64,000 bases of DNA, taken from contig NZ_JADMLH010000006.1 of NCBI RefSeq assembly GCF_016464385.1, positions 1 through 64,000 on the forward strand, in the 5' to 3' direction. Shown here piece by piece: positions 1 through 7,366 of this stretch. Within the stretch, counting starts at the first letter, position 1. The number at the start of each line of letters is the position of its first letter. The notes under the pieces were generated by a model. The model saw nothing but the letters and a program-made list of their open reading frames with translations, did no database searches and had not been told where the DNA came from. This DNA is from Nucisporomicrobium flavum (GTDB taxonomy: Bacteria; Actinomycetota; Actinomycetes; Mycobacteriales; Micromonosporaceae). The translations under genes were made by a program, and so were the position numbers.

Positions 1-132
1 CCAGGCCATCGGCAACGGCAGGGCGGCCACTCCTCGGAAACCACCCAACGACAAGAAACCATCAGCCACACCCCACCGTCCCCGGGCATCCAGGGCATCA
101 CCCCAGACGATCAACAACCTTATGGAGGAACC
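1..132. other. Window margin upstream of the first gene
   Basis: This stretch shows no convincing gene. Forward frame 2 stays open from base 2 to a TGA at 134-136 that overlaps the next ATG, so it could be the C-terminal tail of a gene lying to the left. Its third-codon-position GC is clearly lower than in the neighbouring genes and the predicted tail is low-complexity, rich in Pro, Ala, Arg and Ser, so a leader or promoter region is just as likely. A good ribosome binding site (GGAGG, 124-128) sits at its right edge. Confidence 0.35.
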
Positions 133-543
133 ATGACCCCACGCGACCTATACGAGCACATGCGCCGCCGCTGGCTGTCCAGCGACACGGCGTTCGACCC
201 GGACATGCTCACCGAGGACGTCGTCATCGAGACCCCGTTCGCCCTGCCGGGCCGCCCGACCCGGACGGCCGGGCGCGACGCGGTCCTCGCCTACGTCCGG
301 GCCGGCCACGCCTCGCTGCCGTTCCGCTTCGACGACTGCCGGACGCTCGCCGTCCACGAGACCGCCGACCCCCGGACGATCGTGGTGGAGTACGAACTGC
401 ACGCGACGATGACGGCGACGGGCGAGAAGGACAGCGCGCCGTTCATCGCCGTCCTTACGGCCCGCGACGGGCGGATCGCGCGCTGGCGCGAGTACCAGAA
501 CCCGATCGCGGTCGGACACGCCACAGGGGCGCTGCCCGGGTAG
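133..543 (+). CDS. SnoaL-like / NTF2-fold protein
   Basis: A 136-residue soluble protein with the length and layout of the SnoaL-like NTF2 fold: an N-terminal helix containing LYEHMRRRWL, a central segment built around VIETPF and the pocket-forming strands VVEYEL and FIAVLTARDG, and the typical closing R-x-R-E-Y-Q-N strand near residue 120. NTF2-fold proteins may be isomerases, hydrolases, hydroxylase helpers or ligand binders, so no reaction can be named. The ATG at 133 is supported by GGAGGA at a spacing of about 5. The gene ends inside a strong hairpin (521-558) shared with the convergent repeat protein. Confident in the fold family, not in function. Confidence 0.7.
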   Translation: MTPRDLYEHMRRRWLSSDTAFDPDMLTEDVVIETPFALPGRPTRTAGRDAVLAYVRAGHASLPFRFDDCRTLAVHETADPRTIVVEYELHATMTATGEKDSAPFIAVLTARDGRIARWREYQNPIAVGHATGALPG

Positions 544-558
544 GCGGCGCCCCTGTGG
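521..558. terminator. Bidirectional hairpin terminator with the stop codon in its loop
   Basis: Perfect 12-bp stem, CCACAGGGGCGC at 521-532 pairing with GCGCCCCTGTGG at 547-558, with a 14-nt loop. The TAG stop of the SnoaL-like gene (541-543) is inside the loop, so the last codons form the ascending arm. The hairpin lies between two convergent genes and can serve both. There is no long T tract, as is common in actinomycetes. Confidence 0.75.
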
Positions 559-570
559 GTGCGGAGGTCA

Positions 571-1734
571 CTACTGGTTGAGCGAGCAGGGAGCGAAACG
601 CTCCAGCCCTTCCGGCTTCACGGCGTTACGGCCGATCGCGGTCTCGATGCGGTTGAGCGTGGCGGTGCGCTTGTCCTCCAGCGGCCCGAGGATCGCGTTC
701 TGGATGAAGTTCGGGCCGCCCTGGCCGATGGTCGACGCGAGGCGGTTGTTGGCCTCGGAGATCTGCGTGTTGAGCAGCTCGAGGTTGCGGGCGACCTCGT
801 CACGCGCCTGCACCGGGATGGACGGCAGACCACTGACCTGCGGGCAGTTCACGGTCGGCGCCGCGCCGTTACCCGCATTGCCGTTGCCGGCGTTGCCACC
901 GCCGGCGTTGCCACCCGGCGCGGCCGTCGGCTCGGGCGCGGCCGCGCCGCCCCCGTTCTGGTTGAGGGAGCAGGTGGCCAGGGCGTCGACGGCGAGGTTC
1001 GGCTTGGCGGCGTTGCGGCCGATCGCCGTGGCCATCCGGTTGATCGTGGCGACCCGCTTGTCCTTCAGCGGCCCGAGGATCGCGTTCTGGATGAAGTTCT
1101 TGCCACCCTCGCCCTGGCTGGTGACCAGGCGCCGGTTCGCCTCGGCGATCTGCGTGTTCAGCAGCGCGAGGTTCCGCTCGATCTCGGCCTGGGCCTGCGC
1201 GGGGACCGTACCCAGCGCGCCGGCGACGGCCGGGCAGGAGACGGTCGGGGCCGCGCCACCGCCGGCCTGCGAGCCCGCGGGGGCCGCCTGCACCTTGGTG
1301 GGCTCGGGAGCCGCCACCCCGCCGCCGTTCTGGTTCAGGCCGCAGGTGGCCAGCGCGTTCACGTCGAGGTTCGGCTTGGCGGCGCTGCGGCCGATCGCCG
1401 TGGCCATCCGGTTGATCGTCGCGACCCGCTTGTCCTTCAGCGGCCCGAGGATCGCGTTCTGGATGAAGTTCTTGCCACCCTCGCCCTTGCTCGTCACGAG
1501 GCGCTTGTTCGCCTCGGCGATCTGCGTGTTGAGCAGCGCGAGGTTCCGCTCGATCTCGGCCTGGGCCCGGGCGGGCACGGCGCCCAGTTCTCCCGCGACG
1601 GCGGGACAGTTGACCGTGGGCGCGGAATTCTCATCCGCCGAGGCCACGCCGAGGCCGACGCCCGTCAGTGCCACGGCGACCGCGGCGACGCCGGCGATCT
1701 GCCAGCGACGGGCGGAACTACGGGAGAGATGCAT
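571..1734 (-). CDS. Secreted protein with three tandem ~97-residue Cys-paired repeats
   Basis: A 387-residue exported protein of no family I recognise. It has a Sec-type signal peptide (basic n-region, hydrophobic 12-31, likely cleavage after ASA at 33). Three repeats follow at about 39-135, 163-259 and 293-387. Each opens with PTVxCP, contains a helical stretch with LLNTQIxEAN, then NFIQNAILGPL and DKR, and closes with Cys-(S/G)-LNQ. Each repeat has exactly two cysteines, one near each end, which suggests one disulfide per module. Repeats 1 and 2 are nearly identical; repeat 3 is more divergent. Linkers are Gly/Ala/Asn-rich. The start at 1734 was chosen because it gives the signal peptide and has AAGGAAGG upstream; longer versions run back over the neighbouring gene. 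No catalytic motif is visible. A surface or spore-coat structural role is possible but speculative. Confidence 0.8.
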   Translation of the reverse strand: MHLSRSSARRWQIAGVAAVAVALTGVGLGVASADENSAPTVNCPAVAGELGAVPARAQAEIERNLALLNTQIAEANKRLVTSKGEGGKNFIQNAILGPLKDKRVATINRMATAIGRSAAKPNLDVNALATCGLNQNGGGVAAPEPTKVQAAPAGSQAGGGAAPTVSCPAVAGALGTVPAQAQAEIERNLALLNTQIAEANRRLVTSQGEGGKNFIQNAILGPLKDKRVATINRMATAIGRNAAKPNLAVDALATCSLNQNGGGAAAPEPTAAPGGNAGGGNAGNGNAGNGAAPTVNCPQVSGLPSIPVQARDEVARNLELLNTQISEANNRLASTIGQGGPNFIQNAILGPLEDKRTATLNRIETAIGRNAVKPEGLERFAPCSLNQ

Positions 1735-1798
1735 GTTCGCCTGGACCTTCCTTGTCGTAGGACCTCGGCGAGCAATACGGGAACGCTCCCAGGAAGGA

Positions 1799-2218
1799 TC
1801 AATCCGCGGTGCGGGTCTTTCCGTGAAGTTTGCGGAAGGCCACGGCCACCAGCGCCCGCAGGACATCGGCGTCCACGTCGGCCAGGCGGCGCACGTACAG
1901 GCAGGACCGGCCGGTGCGGTGCGGGCCGAGGCGGGCCAGCAGGTCCTCGTCGAAGCCCGCGATCGCGTAGATCGTCAGCGCGGTCTTGCGCGGCGACAGG
2001 GCCACCGGCGGCCAGTCGCCCTCCTGGCCCGAGGCGTACCGGTAGTGGTAGGTCCCGAAGCCGATGATGGAGTCACCCCACATCGCCGGCGCGAGGCCGG
2101 TCGCCTCGGCCATGAGGGCACACGCGGTCTGCGCGTCGGCCCGGCGCCGCGGATCCGGTACGGCGGCCAGGAAGTCGCCGACGCTCGCGCCGGTCGGCAC
2201 AGTTCTCGCCACGGCCAC
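1799..2218 (-). CDS. DUF1801 domain protein
   Basis: A 139-residue protein with the hallmark DUF1801 core: an N-terminal helical part with RRADAQ, then MWGDSIIGFGTYHYRY, followed by VALSPRKTALTIY and the basic C-terminal segment with AFRKLHGK. The family fold is YdhG-like; its biochemical role is unknown. The GTG start lies 3 bp after the stop of the upstream GAF regulator on the same strand, so the two genes are probably cotranscribed and perhaps translationally coupled. Family assignment is confident, function open. Confidence 0.8.
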   Translation of the reverse strand: MAVARTVPTGASVGDFLAAVPDPRRRADAQTACALMAEATGLAPAMWGDSIIGFGTYHYRYASGQEGDWPPVALSPRKTALTIYAIAGFDEDLLARLGPHRTGRSCLYVRRLADVDADVLRALVAVAFRKLHGKTRTAD

Positions 2219-2221
2219 CGC

Positions 2222-3391
2222 TCACCCCGCCATCTCGAGCTGGACGCCGTCGGCGAGCCGGTACGGGTTGGTCGCCACCAGCGCGCCGATCGAGCGGCGC
2301 AGCCGGGACACCTCCGCCCGTACGGTCACGACGTGCTCGTCGTCGCCGTACAGCGCACGGCTGAGCCGGCTCGCAGTGAGGCCCGCCGGTCCGGCCGCGT
2401 GCAGCAGCGACAGGATCTCGGCGTGGCGGCGCGTCAGCGGCGACCGCCAGGGCGGGCCCTCGCCGCACACCGACAGCACCGGCGTGCCTCCGGCCTCCAG
2501 GGTCGCGCGGATCGCGCGGGAGCGGCCGGCCGGGCGCACCAGCCAGCCCTCGGCGAGGCGTTCCGGCACGCACAACCCCATTCCGGGTACGGCCACCGCG
2601 GCCCCCGCGCGCGGCACGGCGATCCGGTCACGGGCCGCGACGCCGGCGTTGTGCGCCACCCAGCCGTGGTCGTCGACGACGAGCAGCGGTCCCGTGGCCG
2701 TACCGACGATGTGCTCGGCGGAGCGGCGTACCCGCTCGAGCCGGGCCGTGTGGTGGCGCCACAGCTGCGACTCGGCCAGCCGTACGCCGGTCTCGACCAG
2801 CGCGGCGATCGCCGGGTGCAGGGTGAGCGCCGGCCCGCTGACGTCGACGATGCCGAGCAGCTCCCCGGTACGCGGGTCGTGGATCGGATGCGCCGCGCAG
2901 TACCAGGCGTGCTGGGCCTGTTCGAAGTGCTCGGCCGAGAACAGCTGCACGGGCGCCGCCTCGACCAGCGCCGTCCCGATGGCGTTCGTACCCACGATGG
3001 ACTCGGTCCAGGTCGCGCCCTCGCGGAAGCCGAGCCCCTCGGCTCGCCGCAGCGCCGGCGGGGCACCGTCGCGCCACAGGATCACGCCGTCGGCGTCGGT
3101 GACCACCATGAGCGCGACGTCGCGGATGACGTGCCCGAGCTCGTCGATGACGGTGTGCAGCGGCGATTCGCGGCGGCGGCGTTCCACCTCGTCGGGGCCG
3201 AGCGCCGCGCGGGCGTTGGCGCCGCCGGGGTCGAGGCCGGCCCGCAGCACCCGGGTCCAGGAGCGGGCCACCACCGCGCGCGGGCGCAGCCGGGTCCGCC
3301 CGCCGCTCAGCACCGCACTGTGGACGCGCCGCAGGTCGCGGGCGTGCCGTGTGAGGTCGGTGCCCGGCCGGATGGCGTTGAAGTCGCCCAT
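2222..3391 (-). CDS. GAF-domain transcriptional regulator (AcoR-like sensor part)
   Basis: A 389-residue cytoplasmic regulator. Residues of roughly 60-230 form the GAF-type sensor typical of AcoR-like proteins, with the characteristic TESIVGTNAIGTAL and HPIHDPRTGELLG segments. The AAA+ sigma-54 ATPase module of true AcoR is absent. Instead the C-terminal ~100 residues (from RSPLTRRHAEILSLL) look like a winged-helix DNA-binding domain, as in the actinobacterial GAF-regulator subgroup. The ATG at 3391 was chosen because earlier in-frame starts would run into the divergent promoter. It faces the flavin monooxygenase gene across about 120 bp, so it is the likely regulator of that gene. Such regulators typically respond to small organic substrates; the ligand is unknown. 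Confidence 0.78.
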   Translation of the reverse strand: MGDFNAIRPGTDLTRHARDLRRVHSAVLSGGRTRLRPRAVVARSWTRVLRAGLDPGGANARAALGPDEVERRRRESPLHTVIDELGHVIRDVALMVVTDADGVILWRDGAPPALRRAEGLGFREGATWTESIVGTNAIGTALVEAAPVQLFSAEHFEQAQHAWYCAAHPIHDPRTGELLGIVDVSGPALTLHPAIAALVETGVRLAESQLWRHHTARLERVRRSAEHIVGTATGPLLVVDDHGWVAHNAGVAARDRIAVPRAGAAVAVPGMGLCVPERLAEGWLVRPAGRSRAIRATLEAGGTPVLSVCGEGPPWRSPLTRRHAEILSLLHAAGPAGLTASRLSRALYGDDEHVVTVRAEVSRLRRSIGALVATNPYRLADGVQLEMAG

Positions 3392-3510
3392 GACCAGGCG
3401 ACTGTAACCCGCGAAATGTGATCGCCGCCACAGTCCAGTCGGCGGAGCACCGCCGTGCAACTCGGTGCAACGCTTGTGCACGTACCGTGCCGGGCCGTGT
3501 GCTGAGAGGC

Positions 3511-5286
3511 ATGACGCAGACACGACAGTGGGTGGAGGCGTGGCTCGGGGAGTTCGAGTCGGCGCTGCGCGACCGGGACGTCGAGCGGGCCGCCGGCCTC
3601 TTCGACGTCGACAGCTTCTGGCGCGACCTGGTCGCGTTCTCCTGGAACATCACCACCGTCGAGGGCCGCGACGGCGTGACCGACCTGCTCAAGGCGCGGC
3701 TGGACGACGTGGACCCGGCCGGCTTCGCGCTCACCGAGGAGCCCGCCGAGGCCGACGGCGTGACCGAGGCGTGGATCAGCTTCGAGACGGGCGTCGGCCG
3801 CGGCATCGGGCATCTGCGCCTGCGCGGCGACCGCGCCTGGACCCTGCTGACCACGCTGCGCGAGCTGAAGGGCTTCGAGGAGCGCCGGCCGCAGGGCGTC
3901 GAGCACCAGCTCAGCAAGGGACGCCGGACGTGGAAGGAGCTCCGGGAGGCCGAGCAACGGGAGCTGGGGTACGAGCGGCAGCCGTACGTCGTGGTCATCG
4001 GCGGCGGCCAGGCCGGGATCGCCCTCGGCGCGCGGCTGCGGCAGCTGGGCGTACCCGCGCTGGTGCTGGACCGCCACGAACGCCCGGGCGACCAGTGGCG
4101 CAAGCGGTACAAGAGCCTCTGCCTGCACGACCCCGTCTGGTACGACCACCTCCCCTACCTGCCGTTCCCGACGAACTGGCCGGTCTTCGCGCCGAAGGAC
4201 AAGATCGGCGACTGGCTGGAGATGTACACCCGGGTGATGGAGGTGCCGTACTGGGCGAGCACCGAGGTCCGCTCGGCGCGGTTCGACGCCGCCGAGCACC
4301 GGTGGAGCGTGACCGTCGAGCACGACGGGGAGCCGGTGGAGCTGCGGCCCACCCACCTCGTCTTCGCCACCGGCATGTCCGGCAAGCCCAACTACCCCAG
4401 CCTGCCCGGACAGGACGTCTTCCGCGGCGAGCAGCACCACTCGTCGCAGCACCCGGGCCCGGAGGCGTACGAGGGCAAGCGGGTCGTCGTGGTGGGCTCC
4501 AACAACTCCGCCTTCGACATCTGCGGTGCGCTGTGGGAGCACGACGCCGACGTGACGATGGTGCAACGCTCGTCGACGCACATCGTCAAGTCCGCGTCGC
4601 TGATGGAGATCGGCCTCGGCAGCCTGTACTCGGAACGGGCGGTCGCGAACGGGATCACCACGGACCGCGCCGACATGATCTTCGCGTCGCTGCCGTACCG
4701 GATCATGCACGAGTTCCAGATCCCGCTCTACCAGCGGATGGCCGAGCGCGACGCCGACTTCTACGCCCGCCTGGAGAAGGCCGGCTTCGCCCACGACTGG
4801 GGCGACGACGGCTCGGGGCTGTTCATGAAGTACCTGCGGCGCGGTTCCGGCTACTACATCGACGTGGGCGCCGCCGACCTGGTCGCCGACGGCCGGATCA
4901 AGCTGGCGCACGGCCAGGTCGACCACCTCACCGAGGACGCGGTGGTGCTGGCGGACGGCACCACGCTCCCCGCCGACCTGGTCGTCTACGCCACCGGCTA
5001 CGGCTCGATGAACGGCTGGGTGGCGGACATCGTCGACCGGGAGACCGCCGACCGGGTCGGCAAGGTGTGGGGCCTCGGCTCGGACACCACCAAGGACCCC
5101 GGCCCGTGGGAGGGCGAGCAGCGCAACATGTGGAAGCCCACCCGGCAGGAGAACCTGTGGTTCCACGGCGGCAACCTGCACCAGTCGCGGCACTACTCGC
5201 TCTACCTGGCGCTGCAGCTCAAGGCCCGCTACGAGGGCCTGCCGACCCCGGTCTACCACCTCCAGGAGGTGCACCACACAGGCTGA
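3511..5286 (+). CDS. Flavin-containing monooxygenase with N-terminal NTF2-like domain
   Basis: A 591-residue NAD(P)/FAD-dependent oxidoreductase. Residues 1-140 resemble an NTF2/SnoaL-like module. The FAD Rossmann motif VVIGGGQAGIALG is near 160, the FMO/Baeyer-Villiger fingerprint F-x-G-x-x-x-H is present as FRGEQHH, and a second dinucleotide site (VVVVGSNNSAFD) lies near residue 322. A late ATG-type segment (VYATGY) is also present. The family uses NADPH and O2 to hydroxylate soft nucleophiles or insert oxygen into ketones; the substrate cannot be read from sequence. The ATG at 3511 has GAGAGG just upstream. It is divergent from the GAF regulator, its probable activator. Confident in the enzyme class. 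Confidence 0.85.
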   Translation: MTQTRQWVEAWLGEFESALRDRDVERAAGLFDVDSFWRDLVAFSWNITTVEGRDGVTDLLKARLDDVDPAGFALTEEPAEADGVTEAWISFETGVGRGIGHLRLRGDRAWTLLTTLRELKGFEERRPQGVEHQLSKGRRTWKELREAEQRELGYERQPYVVVIGGGQAGIALGARLRQLGVPALVLDRHERPGDQWRKRYKSLCLHDPVWYDHLPYLPFPTNWPVFAPKDKIGDWLEMYTRVMEVPYWASTEVRSARFDAAEHRWSVTVEHDGEPVELRPTHLVFATGMSGKPNYPSLPGQDVFRGEQHHSSQHPGPEAYEGKRVVVVGSNNSAFDICGALWEHDADVTMVQRSSTHIVKSASLMEIGLGSLYSERAVANGITTDRADMIFASLPYRIMHEFQIPLYQRMAERDADFYARLEKAGFAHDWGDDGSGLFMKYLRRGSGYYIDVGAADLVADGRIKLAHGQVDHLTEDAVVLADGTTLPADLVVYATGYGSMNGWVADIVDRETADRVGKVWGLGSDTTKDPGPWEGEQRNMWKPTRQENLWFHGGNLHQSRHYSLYLALQLKARYEGLPTPVYHLQEVHHTG

Positions 5287-5290
5287 CCAT

Positions 5291-5327
5291 CCGACCGCCC
5301 CACCCGCCACCCACGACCAGACTGAAG
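5291..5327 (-). repeat. Dispersed G-rich element, copy C
   Basis: Read on the minus strand this begins CTTCAGTCTGGTCGTGGGTG and continues into a G-rich tail. The first ~24 bases match copies at 15356 and 24913 with only single substitutions. The element begins 5 bp after the monooxygenase stop and is antisense to that gene, the same arrangement as in the other copies. The tail after base 24 is more diverged here. Confidence 0.6.
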
Positions 5328-5346
5328 CCGGCTCTCGGGGGGCATC

Positions 5347-5376
5347 CGGGCCGGGTGGTTGCCGACACCCGGCCCG
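5347..5376. terminator. Hairpin terminator between convergent genes
   Basis: Perfect 11-bp stem CGGGCCGGGTG / CACCCGGCCCG with an 8-nt loop, between the convergent monooxygenase and DUF3349 genes. It probably ends transcription from both sides. Confidence 0.7.
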
Positions 5377-5385
5377 TCCGCGGCC

Positions 5386-5706
5386 TCAGTCGCGGGGCGG
5401 GTCCGCCAGCGGCCAGCCGCCGGCCGCCAGGTGGGCGGAGACCCGGACCACGTCCTCCGGCGACGCCTCCTGCAGCACCGAGGAGCGGATCATCGCCTCG
5501 ATGTCGGCCGTGGTGATGGGGTCCGCGCCGGCGAGCGCGGACCGGTCCGCGAGGTCGAAGGCGATCTTGCGGACCTCCTCCTCGGTGAGCTTGCGGCGCA
5601 GCAACCCGAGCAGCGCCACGTAGTCCTGGCGCGGCACGCCGGACGGGTAGCCGGCGCGCAGCCACTCGACCGCCCGGCTCAGGAAGCTCGAACGCAGTTC
5701 CGACAT
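5386..5706 (-). CDS. DUF3349 domain protein
   Basis: A 106-residue helical protein with the DUF3349 signature: SFLSRAVEWLRAGYPSGVP, then YVALLGLL and LTEEEV, and a C-terminal part with DI-x-x-MI. Its molecular function is unknown. It is the last gene of a three-gene cluster with a small membrane protein and PitA. The same order occurs in Mycobacterium tuberculosis (Rv0543c-Rv0544c-Rv0545c/pitA, from memory), which supports the call and suggests a link to phosphate uptake. It starts 7 bp after the upstream stop, so it is probably cotranscribed. Confidence 0.85.
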   Translation of the reverse strand: MSELRSSFLSRAVEWLRAGYPSGVPRQDYVALLGLLRRKLTEEEVRKIAFDLADRSALAGADPITTADIEAMIRSSVLQEASPEDVVRVSAHLAAGGWPLADPPRD

Positions 5707-5713
5707 GACGGCC

Positions 5714-6010
5714 TCACTTGTCCACGATCGACGGGTACACGTGCTCGAAGCTGAGCGCCTTGCCGAAGCCGCTCGCCACGATGAAGGTGAGGCCCAGCAG
5801 CACGCCGGCCAGCACGACCGCGAACAGCATCCAGCCCAGCACGGTTCCGGCGGGGCGCGGGCGGGACCCGTGCACCTCGGCGTCGCCGCCCGCGCCGTAC
5901 GCCAGCGAACGGATGCCGAGGGCGAACAGCAGCGGCAGCCCCGCGCCCAGCAGCAGGCCCGCGGCCAGGACCTTCCACGCGCCCTCGAGCGCGAAACCCA
6001 GGTTGTGCAT
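5714..6010 (-). CDS. Small two-helix membrane protein of the PitA cluster
   Basis: A 98-residue integral membrane protein with two hydrophobic helices (about 14-38 and 56-80) joined by a short polar loop with GGDAEVHG, and a C-terminus rich in aromatic and charged residues (FEHVYPSIVDK). It starts 11 bp after the pitA stop and ends 7 bp before the DUF3349 start, so it is in the middle of the operon. Its position corresponds to the small transmembrane gene between pitA and DUF3349 in mycobacteria. Function unknown; an accessory or stability factor for PitA is a reasonable guess. Confidence 0.75.
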   Translation of the reverse strand: MHNLGFALEGAWKVLAAGLLLGAGLPLLFALGIRSLAYGAGGDAEVHGSRPRPAGTVLGWMLFAVVLAGVLLGLTFIVASGFGKALSFEHVYPSIVDK

Positions 6011-6021
6011 CGCCGTCCCCC

Positions 6022-7245
6022 TCAGCTCGCCGCGCCGGCGGGTACGCGCCCGGCCGGCCGGGCGTCCTCCCACTCGTCGTTGACGTTGTCGTGGTTCACC
6101 GGCGCCCGCCGCGAGCGCACGTACATGCCGGCCGCGGCCGCCACCAGGATCACGAAGACCGCGAGTGCGCCGGGCAGCCCGTCGCCGAGCAGGTGGGCGA
6201 TCCACCACATCACCGCGCCCACGACCGCCGCGGCGGGCAGCGTGATGAGCCACGCCGCCACCATGCGCCCGGCCACCCGCCACCGCACCTGCGCACCGGG
6301 CCTGCCGACCCCGGCGCCGAGGATCGAGCCGGTCGCCACGTGCGTCGTGGACAGCGCGAAGCCCAGATGGCTCGAGGCGAGGATCACGGCGGCCGATGCG
6401 GACTCGGCCGCCAGCCCCTGCGGCGGCGCGATCTCGACCAGGCCCTTGCCGAGCGTACGGATGATCCGCCAGCCGCCCAGGTACGTCCCCAGCGCGATCG
6501 CCAGCGCACAGGCCGCCTTCACCCAGAACGGGACGCTCCCGGTGTCGGTCCAGTCCCCCGCCGCGATCAGCGCGAGCGTGATGACGCCCATGGTCTTCTG
6601 CGCGTCGTTGGTGCCGTGCGCGAGTGACACCAGCGAGGCGCTGCCGATCTGGCCCCACCGGAACCCGTTGTCGGTGAACCGCCGCGCGACGCCCACGGTG
6701 ACCCGGTAGATCAGCCACGTCCCGGCGGCGGCCACCACCCCGGCGATCACCGGCGACATGATCGCGGGCAGGACCACCTTGCCGACGACGCCGTCCAGCT
6801 TGCTGCCGTCGCCGTTCCAGTTCACCCCGGCCCAGCCGAGCCCGGCGACGGTGGCGCCGATCAGCCCGCCGAACAGCGCGTGCGAGGAGCTGGAGGGCAG
6901 CCCGAGCAGCCAGGTCAGCAGGTTCCAGACGATCCCGCCGACCAGCCCGGCCAGCACGATCAGCAGCAGCGCACCGCCACCGCCGGCGAGCAGCTCCGGC
7001 TTCGGCGTACCGCTGGAATCCTGGATCCGGACCACCGCGTTGGTGACGGTGAGCGCGACCTCGACGGACAGGAAAGCACCGGCGAGGTTGAGCACACCGG
7101 ACAGCAGCACGGCCACCTTCGGCCGCAGCGCGCGCGTCGCGATGGAGGTGGCCATCGCGTTCGCCGTGTCATGGAATCCGTTCGTGAAGTCGAACCCGAG
7201 CGCGGTCACGACCACGAGCGCGAGGATCACGGAAGTCTCTGTCAC
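6022..7245 (-). CDS. pitA: PiT-family low-affinity inorganic phosphate transporter
   Basis: A 407-residue multi-spanning permease of the PiT family, which moves (usually metal-)phosphate with protons across the cytoplasmic membrane. The two inverted signature repeats are present: GFHDTANAMATSI near residue 22 and AHGTNDAQKTMGVI near residue 210. Each carries the conserved acidic residue of the ND/HD motif. PSSSSHALFGG and ALSTTHVATGSILG supply the family's second conserved pair. About 10 membrane segments are visible; the C-terminal ~35 residues are soluble and acidic. It heads a cluster with the small membrane protein and DUF3349. No PhoP box was recognised upstream. Confidence 0.92.
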   Translation of the reverse strand: MTETSVILALVVVTALGFDFTNGFHDTANAMATSIATRALRPKVAVLLSGVLNLAGAFLSVEVALTVTNAVVRIQDSSGTPKPELLAGGGGALLLIVLAGLVGGIVWNLLTWLLGLPSSSSHALFGGLIGATVAGLGWAGVNWNGDGSKLDGVVGKVVLPAIMSPVIAGVVAAAGTWLIYRVTVGVARRFTDNGFRWGQIGSASLVSLAHGTNDAQKTMGVITLALIAAGDWTDTGSVPFWVKAACALAIALGTYLGGWRIIRTLGKGLVEIAPPQGLAAESASAAVILASSHLGFALSTTHVATGSILGAGVGRPGAQVRWRVAGRMVAAWLITLPAAAVVGAVMWWIAHLLGDGLPGALAVFVILVAAAAGMYVRSRRAPVNHDNVNDEWEDARPAGRVPAGAAS

Positions 7246-7341
7246 GCCCCGATCGTTTCCCGGTCCTCCGCCGGGTTGAAGATCTGCGGGACGTCGTTCT
7301 GAGATTTCCGCTTCCCGCGACCGGCGCGTGGCGCAGACGTC

Positions 7342-7366
7342 ACCCGAGCGTCACGCCCGCTCGGGT
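7342..7366 (-). terminator. Hairpin terminator with the aminotransferase stop codon in its loop
   Basis: Perfect 9-bp stem ACCCGAGCG (7342-7350) / CGCTCGGGT (7358-7366) with a 7-nt loop. The aminotransferase stop codon (7351-7353 on the minus strand) is inside the loop, so the final codons build the first arm. It separates this gene from pitA downstream. Confidence 0.7.

Noticed and set aside
2..136. Possible C-terminal end of a gene left of the window
   Set aside because: The frame is open but has weak codon bias and low-complexity composition, so it was kept only as a note in the margin feature.
559..3421. Long plus-strand reading frames opposite the repeat protein and GAF regulator
   Set aside because: They are antisense shadows of GC-rich genes; translations are Arg/Ala/Pro-rich with no domain, while the minus-strand products have clear families.
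3307..5310. A 667-residue minus-strand frame across the monooxygenase
   Set aside because: It is the complement of a well-conserved FAD enzyme and has no recognisable motifs or start signal.
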